From positions 1-64,000 of the forward strand of contig JAMWFC010000021.1 in NCBI GenBank assembly GCA_027475525.1: a DNA stretch of 64,000 nucleotides. Reading direction: 5' to 3'. Under the pieces are notes generated by a model. That model searched no databases. It saw only the letters and a program-made list of their open reading frames with translations, and was not told where the DNA came from. The DNA comes from Macrolepiota albuminosa (taxonomy: Eukaryota > Basidiomycota > Agaricomycetes > Agaricales > Agaricaceae). The translations under genes and the position numbers were made by a program. This document shows positions 9,636 to 19,981 of this stretch, in pieces; within the stretch, counting starts at the first letter, position 1; each line of letters starts with the position of its first letter.

Positions 9636-12600
9636 TCAAAAAATTGATTTCTTTCTTGACAGATCACATAGTAGATTGTTAGATCTAACTACCATCATTT
9701 TTGAATCGCACATGTTATTTTTCTGCCTGTTTTCATTTTTGTCAATAGGCATAACATGTTTTTTGGGAATGCGAGTTTTGTCTATTTGAGCAATAAAATC
9801 CCACAAACAAATTGATGTTAATCCAAAGCTTTTCATTTTATAGTCATCAATGATATTGGTTCTCATACGGACAATATGGTGGTCGTCAGGTTCCAACAAA
9901 ACCTCATTGTCCTGAAGATCAGTCAGTACAGGAACTTCATCTTCAATGTCTAAGTCTTGAATAAAATTATTATTTTCTAGATGATTGTTTTCAATTGACT
10001 GTTCTGGATTAATTGAACATGTTCCTTTTGAAACATAACATTCAGGACTAGGTCGAATTAAATCAAAATATTTTTCAAATGCCAACCAATAAAAGCGACG
10101 ATATTGGTGACTTGAAATTTTCTCATCAAAACCTAAAAGAGAGCTACAAACTTGTTGGGATGACAATTCCTGTTGTGATATTAATGAGTGAGCACACTTT
10201 TGCAACAATGTTTTGGCACGTAATTGTATGTCATCTAAATCTGAATTGAAATTTCCCATTTTAGTTATTGCATGTTCCAATGCTGCAAATGCAACATGTA
10301 ATTTTAATTGTGACTTAGTTATGTAGTCAGTAATGTAATGCAAAATCGCTTTTGCACTAGCACCTGATCCAATGAATTTGATGTCCATATTACATCGCAT
10401 TGCTTTAAGTATTGTTTCATTATAGTGATTGACCATACCATCAATATGTTGCAAGTGAATTTCCCCCGTAACAGGATCAAAAACAGTTGTTGGATTGATA
10501 TTATCAACATTCAACTCAAAACGACAGTGCTTGTCATTGGGAGATTTGCTGTATTTATAACAAGTTGGTCCATGTTTATGAACTTGACATGATTGTACAA
10601 CATTATGAAAATCCATGAGCAAATTGTCTTTAGTTTCTTCAACCATTCCATTAAGTCCACGAATACTACAAGGATGAACATGATTGGATGGAACATCAGG
10701 CTTTGGATCAGGAGGCATTGGCATGGAAGATGATATTGCTTCATCTAAAAATTGAATAATTCTCTGCTTTAACTTTTCACCACCATCCTTCAATACACGT
10801 TCTTTAATTTCATTTGGATTAAGAGCACCATCAGACCAAAGCAACATATGACAATGCAGAGAACCACGACCTTGAGCTTCATCACAACCATAATAACCAG
10901 TAATACGACCAAAAATTCCACCTTCATTATTAGAGTCAGTTTCATCATAGCCCAATAAGCATTTTACAAATGCTTTCATATATAAATGGAAAAACTGCAC
11001 AGCAGAAACAGGATCTCGTGCAATTAAAAAACTCTGATCTCGAAAATTGGGAATTTCATCAGAAAGAAGCGAATCAATATTGATATCAGAGCCAGCAAGA
11101 AATTTTACAATTGGATTATAAACATCAGCAGGATTAATTGTAATGAAAAAACTTGGCATGCCAAGATGCATCATTAATCCACGAATCTCAGCTCTCATGC
11201 TTTGACGTGCACTGGATGAGTTAGGAACATGACTTGTAATAACATTGACTTGTTTCATCAGAGCAAGAACACGGTTTTCTTCTGAATTGCATGTGGAAAT
11301 GAAATCACCTTTTGCTACTTTAGCAGACACTTGGTGAACAGTTTCAGGAGATACTGTTCCAAATTGAGATGCAATTTTGGCAAAATCTTTTTTTTTTACT
11401 CTCAAACTTGTCTGGAGCAAAACAGCATGCCGTTGCAATATACCGAAGGCAGTGAACATAAATGAATGATGTGTTTGAAAGCGTCTATCATGCAGTTGGA
11501 GCAAATAACGAACATGTGCTTTAAGTGAAATAGGAATTTTTCGATCAGGATCTTGCAAACCACCTATGCCATATGGAAAGAGGGTGGGATACAACATGGG
11601 AAACAGAAGTGGATTACAGATATCTTTTACTGGTGTAGCATGGTGTGGGTAAAGAAGATATGTGCCACCTTTTTTAAAAATATGCTGTACAGCTGCAGCA
11701 CGAAGTTCATGACTAGAAGCATTACAATCAACATTTGTTACAACAACATTTTGAAATGGAATTTCAATGGGTGTATTATCAAGTGGTTCATGACAATCAA
11801 CAAAATTATCATAACGTGCTTGTAGAAATTGTTGACTTTCAGATGGATTAATATGTTCTACATGAAATGGCAGAAAATCTGTGTTGTTCAAACATTCAAT
11901 TCGTGCATTATCAATGCGCACAGATGTGTATAAAGGATTATTGGCTTTTAACCATTTCAAAGCAGCCCGAATTCTGTCTGCTCTGACTATCAAAGGTGTC
12001 GCATGTTTTTTCAACCAATCTGTGCTGGGTTTCTTAGAACCAATAAAAATTACACAAATAGGTGTCACAATCTCCTCGATTGTAGGAGGCAATGTAGCTG
12101 CAACAATGCCAGGCTCTTGAGGGAAAACGATAGTATGGCCCCGAATAGCTGATTGTTTGCCAGGCACACTACAATGCACATTATTTTCTTGAAGTTGCAC
12201 AATCCATGCTTTAGCCCTGTTCAAACTAATTATTGTTTCTTCTATGTGAGTCAAGTCTCTTAGAACATCAGGAATTTGACCCAAATACAATTGATTTGCA
12301 AGAGCAAATTTAGGAGTCTGTGATTTGCGCAAAGATTTAGAGCATGCAGAGCATAATTGCAGACTTATATTACAGTCAGGCATTTCAATGATTCCATCTG
12401 GGTGTAACAAAAGGTCTTTGACATAGCACTGTGTTGAATGTGATAAGGATGTATATTGAAGCCTGAAATCATTTATAATAGAATGTTGAATGCAAGTGTT
12501 AAAGGCGGAATGTTCATCTAAACAATCTGTATTAATATCTGTTGGAGCAAGAGCAGAAAAATTAAAAGAATTTTCATATCGAAGAGGAGATAGGTTTAAA

Positions 12601-13232
12601 AATTGATGAGGAATAACACTGATCTCACTCACTGCAAGATATCTGGCACAAGCAGCACAAGTAACATGACGGAGGACATCACTAGATGTTGCTTTTCTGA
12701 AAGAGTGTGCTAAATAATCTTTGCGAGATTGGGATACTAAAGGAGGCCATTCTTCATTAGCAGGCTCCAAACAAACATTTGAAGGCATAGACAAAGATGT
12801 AACTGGCATTTCTGATTCAAGTGCTGTCTGCAAAGGCAGAAAATGTCGTTGAAGACTGAGACGTAGAAAAAACAAAGCATCATCTACATTATAAGATATA
12901 CCCAGAATAGACAACAAAAGGCGTGCAGATTCAAGAGTAAAATGATTACTATATTCACGAAAAATGTAACATTGAATATCGGAGGGGACAATAGCAGAAG
13001 AACATAGAGACACTTTCTGACACATGACATGACATGCTTTATTTTTCTGAGAGTAAACACATTGTCCTTGTAATGTATGCTTCATGAGAATTTCAACAAT
13101 AGACTGGCTGTCACCAGCAGCTGAAATGCCATGGGCAGCTGCAATTTGCAAAGCATCAAACCGAGAAACACGACGGGAGATAGTCAAAAATAAAGGGAGT
13201 GATTCACTTGAATCATCAACAAATTTTTCCAA
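9636..13232 (-). CDS. Helitron Rep (DUF6570 plus HUH/Y2 nuclease), stop-truncated
   Basis: This is the N-terminal part of the Helitron transposase, an endonuclease/ligase that nicks and joins DNA through paired tyrosines. The first 500 residues include the cysteine-rich DUF6570-like region (HVTCAACARYLAVSEISVIP, then LCSACSKSL). The Helitron Rep region shows the HUH-type motif in EAQGRGSLHCHMLLWSDG (about residue 790) and the two-tyrosine motif in HYITDYITKSQLKLH (about residue 967). The frame ends RKKSIF followed by TGA at 9638-9636, where homologues continue into the helicase. The apparent start at 13232 is only a TTG at the edge of the 77-bp duplication; the true start lies in the upstream exon. 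Confidence 0.85.
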   Translation of the reverse strand: MEKFVDDSSESLPLFLTISRRVSRFDALQIAAAHGISAAGDSQSIVEILMKHTLQGQCVYSQKNKACHVMCQKVSLCSSAIVPSDIQCYIFREYSNHFTLESARLLLSILGISYNVDDALFFLRLSLQRHFLPLQTALESEMPVTSLSMPSNVCLEPANEEWPPLVSQSRKDYLAHSFRKATSSDVLRHVTCAACARYLAVSEISVIPHQFLNLSPLRYENSFNFSALAPTDINTDCLDEHSAFNTCIQHSIINDFRLQYTSLSHSTQCYVKDLLLHPDGIIEMPDCNISLQLCSACSKSLRKSQTPKFALANQLYLGQIPDVLRDLTHIEETIISLNRAKAWIVQLQENNVHCSVPGKQSAIRGHTIVFPQEPGIVAATLPPTIEEIVTPICVIFIGSKKPSTDWLKKHATPLIVRADRIRAALKWLKANNPLYTSVRIDNARIECLNNTDFLPFHVEHINPSESQQFLQARYDNFVDCHEPLDNTPIEIPFQNVVVTNVDCNASSHELRAAAVQHIFKKGGTYLLYPHHATPVKDICNPLLFPMLYPTLFPYGIGGLQDPDRKIPISLKAHVRYLLQLHDRRFQTHHSFMFTAFGILQRHAVLLQTSLRVKKKDFAKIASQFGTVSPETVHQVSAKVAKGDFISTCNSEENRVLALMKQVNVITSHVPNSSSARQSMRAEIRGLMMHLGMPSFFITINPADVYNPIVKFLAGSDINIDSLLSDEIPNFRDQSFLIARDPVSAVQFFHLYMKAFVKCLLGYDETDSNNEGGIFGRITGYYGCDEAQGRGSLHCHMLLWSDGALNPNEIKERVLKDGGEKLKQRIIQFLDEAISSSMPMPPDPKPDVPSNHVHPCSIRGLNGMVEETKDNLLMDFHNVVQSCQVHKHGPTCYKYSKSPNDKHCRFELNVDNINPTTVFDPVTGEIHLQHIDGMVNHYNETILKAMRCNMDIKFIGSGASAKAILHYITDYITKSQLKLHVAFAALEHAITKMGNFNSDLDDIQLRAKTLLQKCAHSLISQQELSSQQVCSSLLGFDEKISSHQYRRFYWLAFEKYFDLIRPSPECYVSKGTCSINPEQSIENNHLENNNFIQDLDIEDEVPVLTDLQDNEVLLEPDDHHIVRMRTNIIDDYKMKSFGLTSICLWDFIAQIDKTRIPKKHVMPIDKNENRQKNNMCDSKMMVVRSNNLLCDLSRKKSIF

Positions 13233-13338
13233 AAAATTAATGAGTAGCGAACGGCTGTGGGCAAAAATAAAGGGAGTGATTCACTTGAATCATCAACAAA
13301 TTTTTCCAAAAAATTAATGAGTAGCGAACGGCTGTGGG
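13185..13338. repeat. Exact 77-bp tandem duplication inside the Helitron
   Basis: Positions 13185-13261 and 13262-13338 are identical, with mismatching bases immediately outside. The unit begins caaaaataaagggagtg and ends gaacggctgtggg. 77 is not a multiple of three, so the duplication shifts the Rep frame. The same period is found at other loci in this window. Confidence 0.95.
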
Positions 13339-14149
13339 AAGACGCTCAAGTCCTAATGCCTTGCATAATATACGAATCTCAACAATAGATGTGTTTTCAT
13401 TGCGAGCATGGACAACAACAGACTCAAACAAAGCGAGCTTTAAACATACTGGGTCTGCCAATGCAAAATATGAACATTCTGAACCAGAAGATACAGCACA
13501 AAGACCATTTAAAAGATGATGTATCAATAAATGCTGAGAATCAATAATGGTCCGTTGCTCTGACAAACCATGAGAAGCAAGTGATTTATACAAGACATCA
13601 AAAGAAAAGGGAGAAAATGCAAAAGTATTGCTGCCATTGACAGAAAATATAACATTTACAATTTTTAATACAAATGACATATTCAAGGTCAAAGTAGACT
13701 GTGTAAGACAAGGATGTGGACTGACAATGGACAATGAATGGGGAGAGCAGAGGGTGGAATCTAAAAAACAAATCAGGCAGCAGCAGAGAAAAAAAGAAAG
13801 AGAACGAACCATTTACACAAACCACATTATGAGATTGAGGAGGATCAAGAAAAGAAACTTCTGCAACCGAGCAGGGACTGCCAATAGATATGGAATGTTC
13901 ACGAAGTTGTGCGAACCAATCAAGACCTAATGTGACGAAAGAACCGTGGGGCACGATAAAAAAAGACACAAGGCATGACAGAGATGTACGGGGATGATAG
14001 GAAGTTACGAGCAACACAGTCTGCTCATTAGATGGCAAATGTGAGACCTGAGTAAGCAAGATGGTGGAAGGAACTGTGCTGTGATTGGACGACAAATCGA
14101 AGACGACGGGGACGATAGCGGACCCCAACAGAATGCTCATGATCGACAA
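13339..14149 (-). pseudogene. Helitron Rep 5' exons, now out of frame
   Basis: Two coding stretches lie upstream of the Rep frame. The first (14149 to about 13818) reads MSIMSILLGSAIVPVVFDL ... VPHGSFVTLGLDWFAQLREH. The ILLG and TLGLDW blocks are typical of the N-terminus of agaricomycete Helitron proteins. An intron (GT at about 13812, ending CAATGGCAG at about 13633) joins it to NTFAFSPFSFDVLYKSLASH ... SIVEIRILCKALGLERLP. This second block then enters the duplicated 77 bp in a frame different from the Rep frame. Removing one duplicate copy still leaves a one-base offset at the T6 run, so this locus would need one more base change to read through. Confidence 0.55.
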
Positions 14150-16145
14150 AAAAATAGAGGAGAAAGGGGGACGTGAAAGCTGTATTGAGCGATGGACTCA
14201 GGCATAAATAGGGTGAGACGACAGATCCGAACCGAAACAAAAAAAAAAGAGGAATGACGATTGTGAAACTAATCGAAATCCATCGAAACAGAGTGAAACT
14301 AAGGGGCCGGATCAACACGTGATGAATGGTAAGACCTGAAAATTTCGTCAGTATCGTTCGCGCACCATAGACCCTCTACTAAAGTAGCGGGAATAATCGG
14401 GTATGACCGGCTCGCCAAACTCATTACCTTGACACTCATAGATCAGAGCAATCTTCTTCTGGCATGATATTCGGGATTCCGTGAGACCCTAGTAAGGGAA
14501 AGTCTTGAGCTTGTCCATATATCGCAATTAACGCTTTTCGAACTAAATTCTGCCTTCTCTGCCTTGTTTTGACTTGCTGGTTTCAAAAGAGGACGTTATT
14601 GACTTATTGACTGTTCGTGACTAAAGGATCTAGAACTCTGGTGTCCGTAATGCAGCTTAAACCACGCAAATGAAGTATTAACGACTGGATTATGTGTTTG
14701 GACCGTTATAATGTTACAGGCTTGTGACTCGCTCAGATACGATCTTCGCAGTGTGTTGATTGCCCTTGCTCTAACATAATTGCACCATAAACACACGGTC
14801 CGACTAGTTCTGATTTTCAGTAAAATCTGAACGAGCAATCCAAGGTATCATCCCCTTCCCCAGAGAATCTCACCTGTGTTTTTGGCCAATCAAAATCCAA
14901 CCTTTTAATCGTTTTCTGGTCAAAAGCGGAGTCAGGCGGTATCTCTTTCATTACGTACACCTTGGCGAAACTTATCAAACCAGTAACTGTCTCATTGTCT
15001 CTCACATTTACCTATCTGCCTCCTGTCTTGCCCATATAAATGTCTTTACGGATAGATCTCGGGATGATCACCCTCTCCGAGTCTTCAGGTTTACCCCTGA
15101 AGCGCGCGCAAATTGGTCGACACAGGACGTTTTTTGGACTTTTGATGCCTTGTCTCGCACCTGATTGGTAGATGAACCTCATATCTCCTTCACCAACTTG
15201 ATATGCAAATAACGGTATCAGGAAAAGAACACATGCCTTACGGGTTGGTATGAAATTGTAGCACCCAGAACGGATGAGATAAGCCTTAGGAAATTGAGAA
15301 CCTGGTCGTAAACCCTTGTCCGGGCGTTGTGCGGTCGAATGTCACCACAACCAACAACTAGATCGAGCCAGAAACGGTCAATTTCATGCCCGGCTGGAAC
15401 TTATGTGATGTTTTATACTGGGAGATCTGTCAAACTACCTATGAAGAAGCTGTTCTCGAGTACAACACTGGTGCAAACACCTGCGGACCAACCACGAGTA
15501 AGTGACAAGCAATGCGCAGATACTCCGGCGAGCAGGAATGCGTGAGCGGCCCGTACATCTCTTTTCTGTGTACGACCTTCCGAAATGCGGTGGTGTTATA
15601 ATGTTCTGCAACTTTAAACCGTTTCAGGTGAGTGCTAAGCCGCCTGATAGCCACTCTCCCGGGCAAATTCAGGATAGTAAGCTTACATCTGTCAAATAGA
15701 GCTCCACCAAAGATTGCGCTCCGTGGAGTTTGGCCGGCTTCAATGTTGGCCACTTGGTTATGATAGGAAGAACCGGGCGAAGTTGGGGCGCCGTGCTTCG
15801 TATTTCAAACAGCCTTATGCTAGGCAGGTGTCAGTTCCTAAATGGTTGCAGAAACCTCGTATTCTTCCGGCACGCAGGAATGAGAATAGATACCACATTG
15901 GGATATTCCGTCGAATGTTTTCAATAGAGATGTTACAGGGGCCTGGACCCTCTGCTTCAGTGATTCCTTTTTCTTCGCAAGCGTAATTACAAGTTCCTAT
16001 AATCTAATTGGGTATCAAAATAACGGTGGCGATTATTCGTTCTGAACTGCTCTCCATAAAAAACATTCCGCTTCAACAGACGAAAAAAGAAGCACCGTGG
16101 ATCGGCTCCAAGATATACCACATATCCATCACAACACATATACGA
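14150..16145. other. Region with scattered exon-like pieces, no assignable gene
   Basis: 14150-14330 probably includes the 5' non-coding part of the Helitron. Minus strand 15190-14880 contains open blocks (KPEDSERVIIPRSIRKDIYM, then TVTGLISFAKVYVMKEIPPD ... LDFDWPKTQ with a GTGAGA donor) that look like exons. Plus strand about 15385-15502 reads NFMPGWNLCDVLYWEICQTT ... TCGPTTSK with a GTAAGTG donor, followed by further short open stretches to 15990. I do not recognise either protein. The short length and lack of a start suggest remnants. Confidence 0.35.
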
Positions 16146-18598
16146 CTACTCAACGTCCTCCCCTCCTCTCCCCTTCCTCTTCGCATTCTCATAACACTCA
16201 AGCGTGACACTGGCCATGAAACCCGGTATACACTGCTCCCCCGCAATCCAGAACTTCATAAGATTTGGCAGATCCTGCGGCCCGCCATCGCCCTGAGCAA
16301 CGAGCTGCATCGTTTCACGTGCAGGCTGGAATGCAAACGACGCGCCGAGATCGTATATCGACGTTGCGCGTACTTCTCCATTCGGGCGGAAAGACAGCTT
16401 AACACCAAGAATGGACGCGATGGCGTCGCGGAATTCGGCGCCTTTGGCGTTATAGACCTGTGTTGTGTCGTGAGTGAACAAGGGAGAATGACGACCGGAG
16501 AAAGGGGATTTTTTTTTATATTCACCTCCTTGAGACGTAGCAGCCGCTTTTCCTTCTGCCTCACAACTTCCTCCAGCTCGATCTTTTCCCTATTGACAAG
16601 CTCCCAGCTAGCTCGGGGCACCAAATCTGCCGTCTCTCCAGGCGTCGGTGCCTTTTGCTCCTTACTCAACGCCGCCTGCTCTCCATCCGGCACGATTTCC
16701 GACCCGGATCCTGACACTGAACCAGAATTCGCACTGAGCTCCCGAAGCCTATTCAGCAGCGCCTCGTTCTCGCTCTTGAGGCGATCCAGCGCAGCCTGCC
16801 TCATTTCTGCCCATCTCGACTCGGGGTTATCCGCTAGTTGCAGGATACGCACACCAGGCGGGACGTGTCGTCCGCCCGCAATCTCCCCGCGCAGCTCAAA
16901 TAGCTCCTGTTCTAGCGAATCAATCTGCGCGAGGTGGGTTGCTTGCTCGTCCGTAAGTGCCTTGACCCCTGAAAATGGCAATGCGACGATGAGATCTCAT
17001 GTGGAGAAAGAGAGAAAAGGTAGATGATACTTACGTTCCTCACTCTTTTTGACATTCTCCCTCTCTCGCTCAAGCGCACTTTCAGTCTCCTGAAGTCGGA
17101 CTTCGCCTTTCTCCAGTGCTTCCCCATCCCGTGAAGCCCGTTGACGTTCCTCATGTTCTTTGACGGTTTGATATTGCGTCAGTAACGTTTCTAAGTGGGC
17201 AGGAGCAGGCGTTGGCGTGGAGCCCAGGGTCTCGCGATTAGCCTGGGATTCCGCAACATAGCTTGCCTAGGAATAAATATATTCATATTTTGAGATTTCA
17301 AGGACAGAACGAAGAAGTGGAGATCAAGACTTACCACGAGATCTTGTAGGAACTTGATCTCGCCCTGACTAGCTTGAAGTTTCAGTTCTACCCCGCTTAA
17401 TTGCTGCTCCAAATCAACTTTCTCTGATTCAAGGGCATCGAAGGCATTATGGGCCTCGGCGGTTTGGGATTCGGCTGCTAGGAGCTGAGACTTTGCAGTC
17501 GCGAGTTTCTCCTTGAGTGTACCGTATTCAGAGAGAAGTTGGGCATGGGTGAGTCGTAGTGAAGAAAGCTCATGAGCGGTAGCTGCGCTGTTTTGGGAAG
17601 CGGTCTTTGAGGGTGACGACACGCTCAAGGGGACGTGAGAAAATGCAAAAGGAGAAGACAAAGGATGTATAGATACCTCGACTGCAACTGGAGCTCCAGT
17701 TCTGCAACACGCACTCGTAGTCCTTCCATCGTCACAAGTTTCGCTTCTAGTGCGCGTTTCTCCTCTTGCAAGACCGCAATACTCGTATTTCGCTCCCGTA
17801 GACGCGTCACTTCTCCTGTGAGTCGCGTGTTAGTGCGTTCCAGTTCTCGTAGATACGCTGTTTGTCGAAATAGTTCGGCCTGTATCACCGCCTCATCATC
17901 TCCATTGTTCTCCTTGTTACTGGAGCCACTGGGTGTTTGTGCGATGAGCTGATCCTTGAGTTGTTGGATTTCATCATCGCGACTGCTTGTAAGATTTTGT
18001 GCATGTTGTAGCTCCTTCTCAAGAAACTCTGCACGACGGGTGAGACTCGAAAGCTGACTCTTCTGCGCCCCAGCCGAGGAAGCAAGAGAGGCGTTGGCTT
18101 GTTCAAGGTCGGCGTTGGTTTCTTTCACGGCATTGAGCGTGGTACGAAGCGCACGCATCTCAGAAAGGATTTTTGACTGTAACAAGTATTAGAATCGCAT
18201 TTACGAGCACCGAAGAAATCAATGAGACCTTTTCTTCTTCCCATCTTGCAGCATCTTCTTCTTTCTCCTTGCGCTCTGACGCCTCTCGATCCGCGAGCCA
18301 CCGACGATCTTGCTCGAGCCGGTCAACCTGGTTAATCTTCTCCTTCAATTTACGCTCTAGTTCGCTCTTATCTGTTTTCAAGCTCGCAAGTTGTCTTTCG
18401 AGACCACCTTGAGCAAAAGAAGATGCTAGCACCTGTGCTCGTTTTGCCGAGAACTGCTGAGAATCTACTGAAAGTTCAGCCAGAAACAGCCAAAATACGT
18501 GGACTCAACTCACCTAGCTGCGCGGCCCCAGAGTCCCTTTTGAACTGGCGGAAGGGCGCTCGCGAGGACGACGACGACGGCGGCGTGCCAGACGCCAT
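16146..18598 (-). CDS. mad1: Spindle assembly checkpoint protein Mad1
   Basis: Mad1 recruits Mad2 to unattached kinetochores and so delays anaphase. The ATG at 18598 gives MASGTPPSSSSSRAPFRQFK. Six or seven exons follow with short GT-AG introns. The middle is continuous coiled coil (for example QLASLKTDKSELERKLKEKI; EKRALEAKLVTMEGLRVRVA; ELSSLRLTHAQLLSEYGTLK). The C-terminal signature is clear: GVRILQLADNPESRWAEMRQ, ENEALLNRLREL, then after a low-complexity insert REKIELEEVVRQKEKRLLRL. The last exon (16460-16146) folds as the Mad1 C-terminal domain (AEFRDAIASILGVKLSFRPN, CIPGFMASVTLECYE). Total length is about 720 residues, normal for fungal Mad1. It has typical host base composition and no disruption. 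Confidence 0.9.
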
Positions 18599-19342
18599 GG
18601 ACGGCAAGTTTTGGCAGAAGGGTTTATTGACACATGTTTGATAATTGGATGAGGATAAATTGGCCATCTACTTGGGTTCTTTATGTTCTCGCAGAAATTG
18701 CTACCAGAACTGTTGCTTTTACATGATATTGTGACTGTCTTGTATCCTTTTGTCAATTTTGACTCGAGGAACTCGTATGATGCACGGCATGAGGACTCCT
18801 TTTAGTGAGTTTCACTCAGAGGAAGAGGAAAACTCGGTTATGACCTCAAGCTTAAGGTCCCACAAACAGTACAGTGCTCTTCGTGTTATGCAATGATTTT
18901 TCTTCTGATTACCGGTACAAATTACAGTCTAAATTAAGTCAAAGTCTGTATACATATCTAAGCAAGTACTCGAGTCTGTTGTTTAACATAGTAAGGTATT
19001 AATTCCGCATTATAAAAGATAGTCCATCGCGCTAATGTGCATGTCGCAAACCAGGCAATCTATGGGGTATAAGTCCGAGTTCGTATAGTCTGAATGCAAG
19101 CAAGCGGAGCCCAGGCAGCGAGCTTATTAAGAGTCGAGTTCGAAATACTAAAAGGCATCAATGAAGCACGAGAAATGTTGTTGCATGCTGTCCGATTCGC
19201 ATCACCTCCGCTCCCCTACGAGACCCTCACTAAACGGCACATCAAGGACGACGGTGCAGCCAGCTCGCAAGCCAACCACACCCGCCCAGAGCGGAGCTCG
19301 ACCACTACTCGTCAGCAGTGCCCGAAATCTGCTCTGAACCCG
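18599..19342. other. Intergenic, mad1 promoter side
   Basis: This stretch separates the mad1 start (18598) from the 3' end of the next minus-strand gene (19343). It is AT-rich for 300 bp upstream of mad1, then GC-rich from about 19090. A 106-codon plus-strand frame at 19094-19414 runs antisense into the repeat-containing gene and is judged a shadow. No regulatory motif is claimed. Confidence 0.4.
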
Positions 19343-19981
19343 TCCTCAAGTGTCGTCTCGTTCCGGGCTCTCTCCACCATCATCACCATCATCACCACCA
19401 CCGTTGGAGGATAAGCCCGCCTCCGCATTCTGACGTCGCAACTCGTTGCGCCGCCTTCGGAGCCGCCTCTCAATTGTCTTGCTTTTACGAACTGTCCCGT
19501 AACGCACGCCCCAATTGCTGGGCAGGACTCGAGGAGTTCCAGCGGGATCTGCTGTGTTCTGCTTCGCTGCGCTGGATTTGTCAACAGAAGCCTCTCCATG
19601 CCCAGCACTGGGCAGGACTCGAGGAGGTCCAGCGCGGTCGGCTGAGTTCTGCTGCAGTGCGCTGGAGTTCTCAACAGAAGGGGCGGCTTTTTCAATGGTC
19701 TTGTTTGTGCGAACCGCTTCATGCCCCGCACTGTGCGGAACTCGGGAAGGTCCAGGGCGGTCGGCTGCATTCTGCTGCAGTGCGCTGGAGCTGTCAGCGG
19801 TAGTGGACTTGACGTCTGTCTCGCTTGTGCGGGCCGCTCCATGTTTAACAGCATTGCTGGGTAGGACTCGGGGAGGTCCAGCGCGGTCGGCTGCGTTCTG
19901 CTGCAGTGTGTTGACGTTGTCATTAGAGCTCTTGTCGGTGGGCTTGACAGACGACGACGAGGGCACGATCACAGGTTCAGG
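19343..19981 (-). repeat. Four imperfect LQQNxADRxGPxRV protein repeats
   Basis: Within the last exon, four consecutive units start LQQNAADRAGPPRVLPS, LQQNAADRPGPSRVPHS, LQQNSADRAGPPRVLPS and AKQNTADPAGTPRVLPS. They are spaced about 30-42 residues apart, with variable spacers rich in S, A, K and T. On the plus strand the same units appear as repeated ggtccagcgcggtcggctg-type blocks. The truncated copy at 45 kb keeps the same units. Confidence 0.8.

Larger units (their letters stand above)
7056..14149 (-). mobile_element. Helitron (DUF6570 / Rep-helicase type), disabled
   Basis: This rolling-circle DNA transposon lies on the minus strand. Its single large Rep-helicase reading frame is present from an upstream exon (14149 to about 13339) through the Rep domain (13232-9639) to the PIF1-type helicase (9632-7056). 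Three lesions are visible: a 77-bp tandem duplication at 13185-13338, a one-base frame offset within a T run at about 13231-13236, and an in-frame TGA at 9638-9636. Expected ends (5' TC, 3' hairpin plus CTRR, insertion between A and T) were searched by eye and not resolved, so the stated limits are coding limits only. The element may extend to about 14300 and below 7056. Confidence 0.8.

Noticed and set aside
14300..14340. TCATCACGTG (minus) as the Helitron 5' terminus
   Set aside because: Starts with TC, but nothing else distinguishes it; no second copy to compare, so not called.
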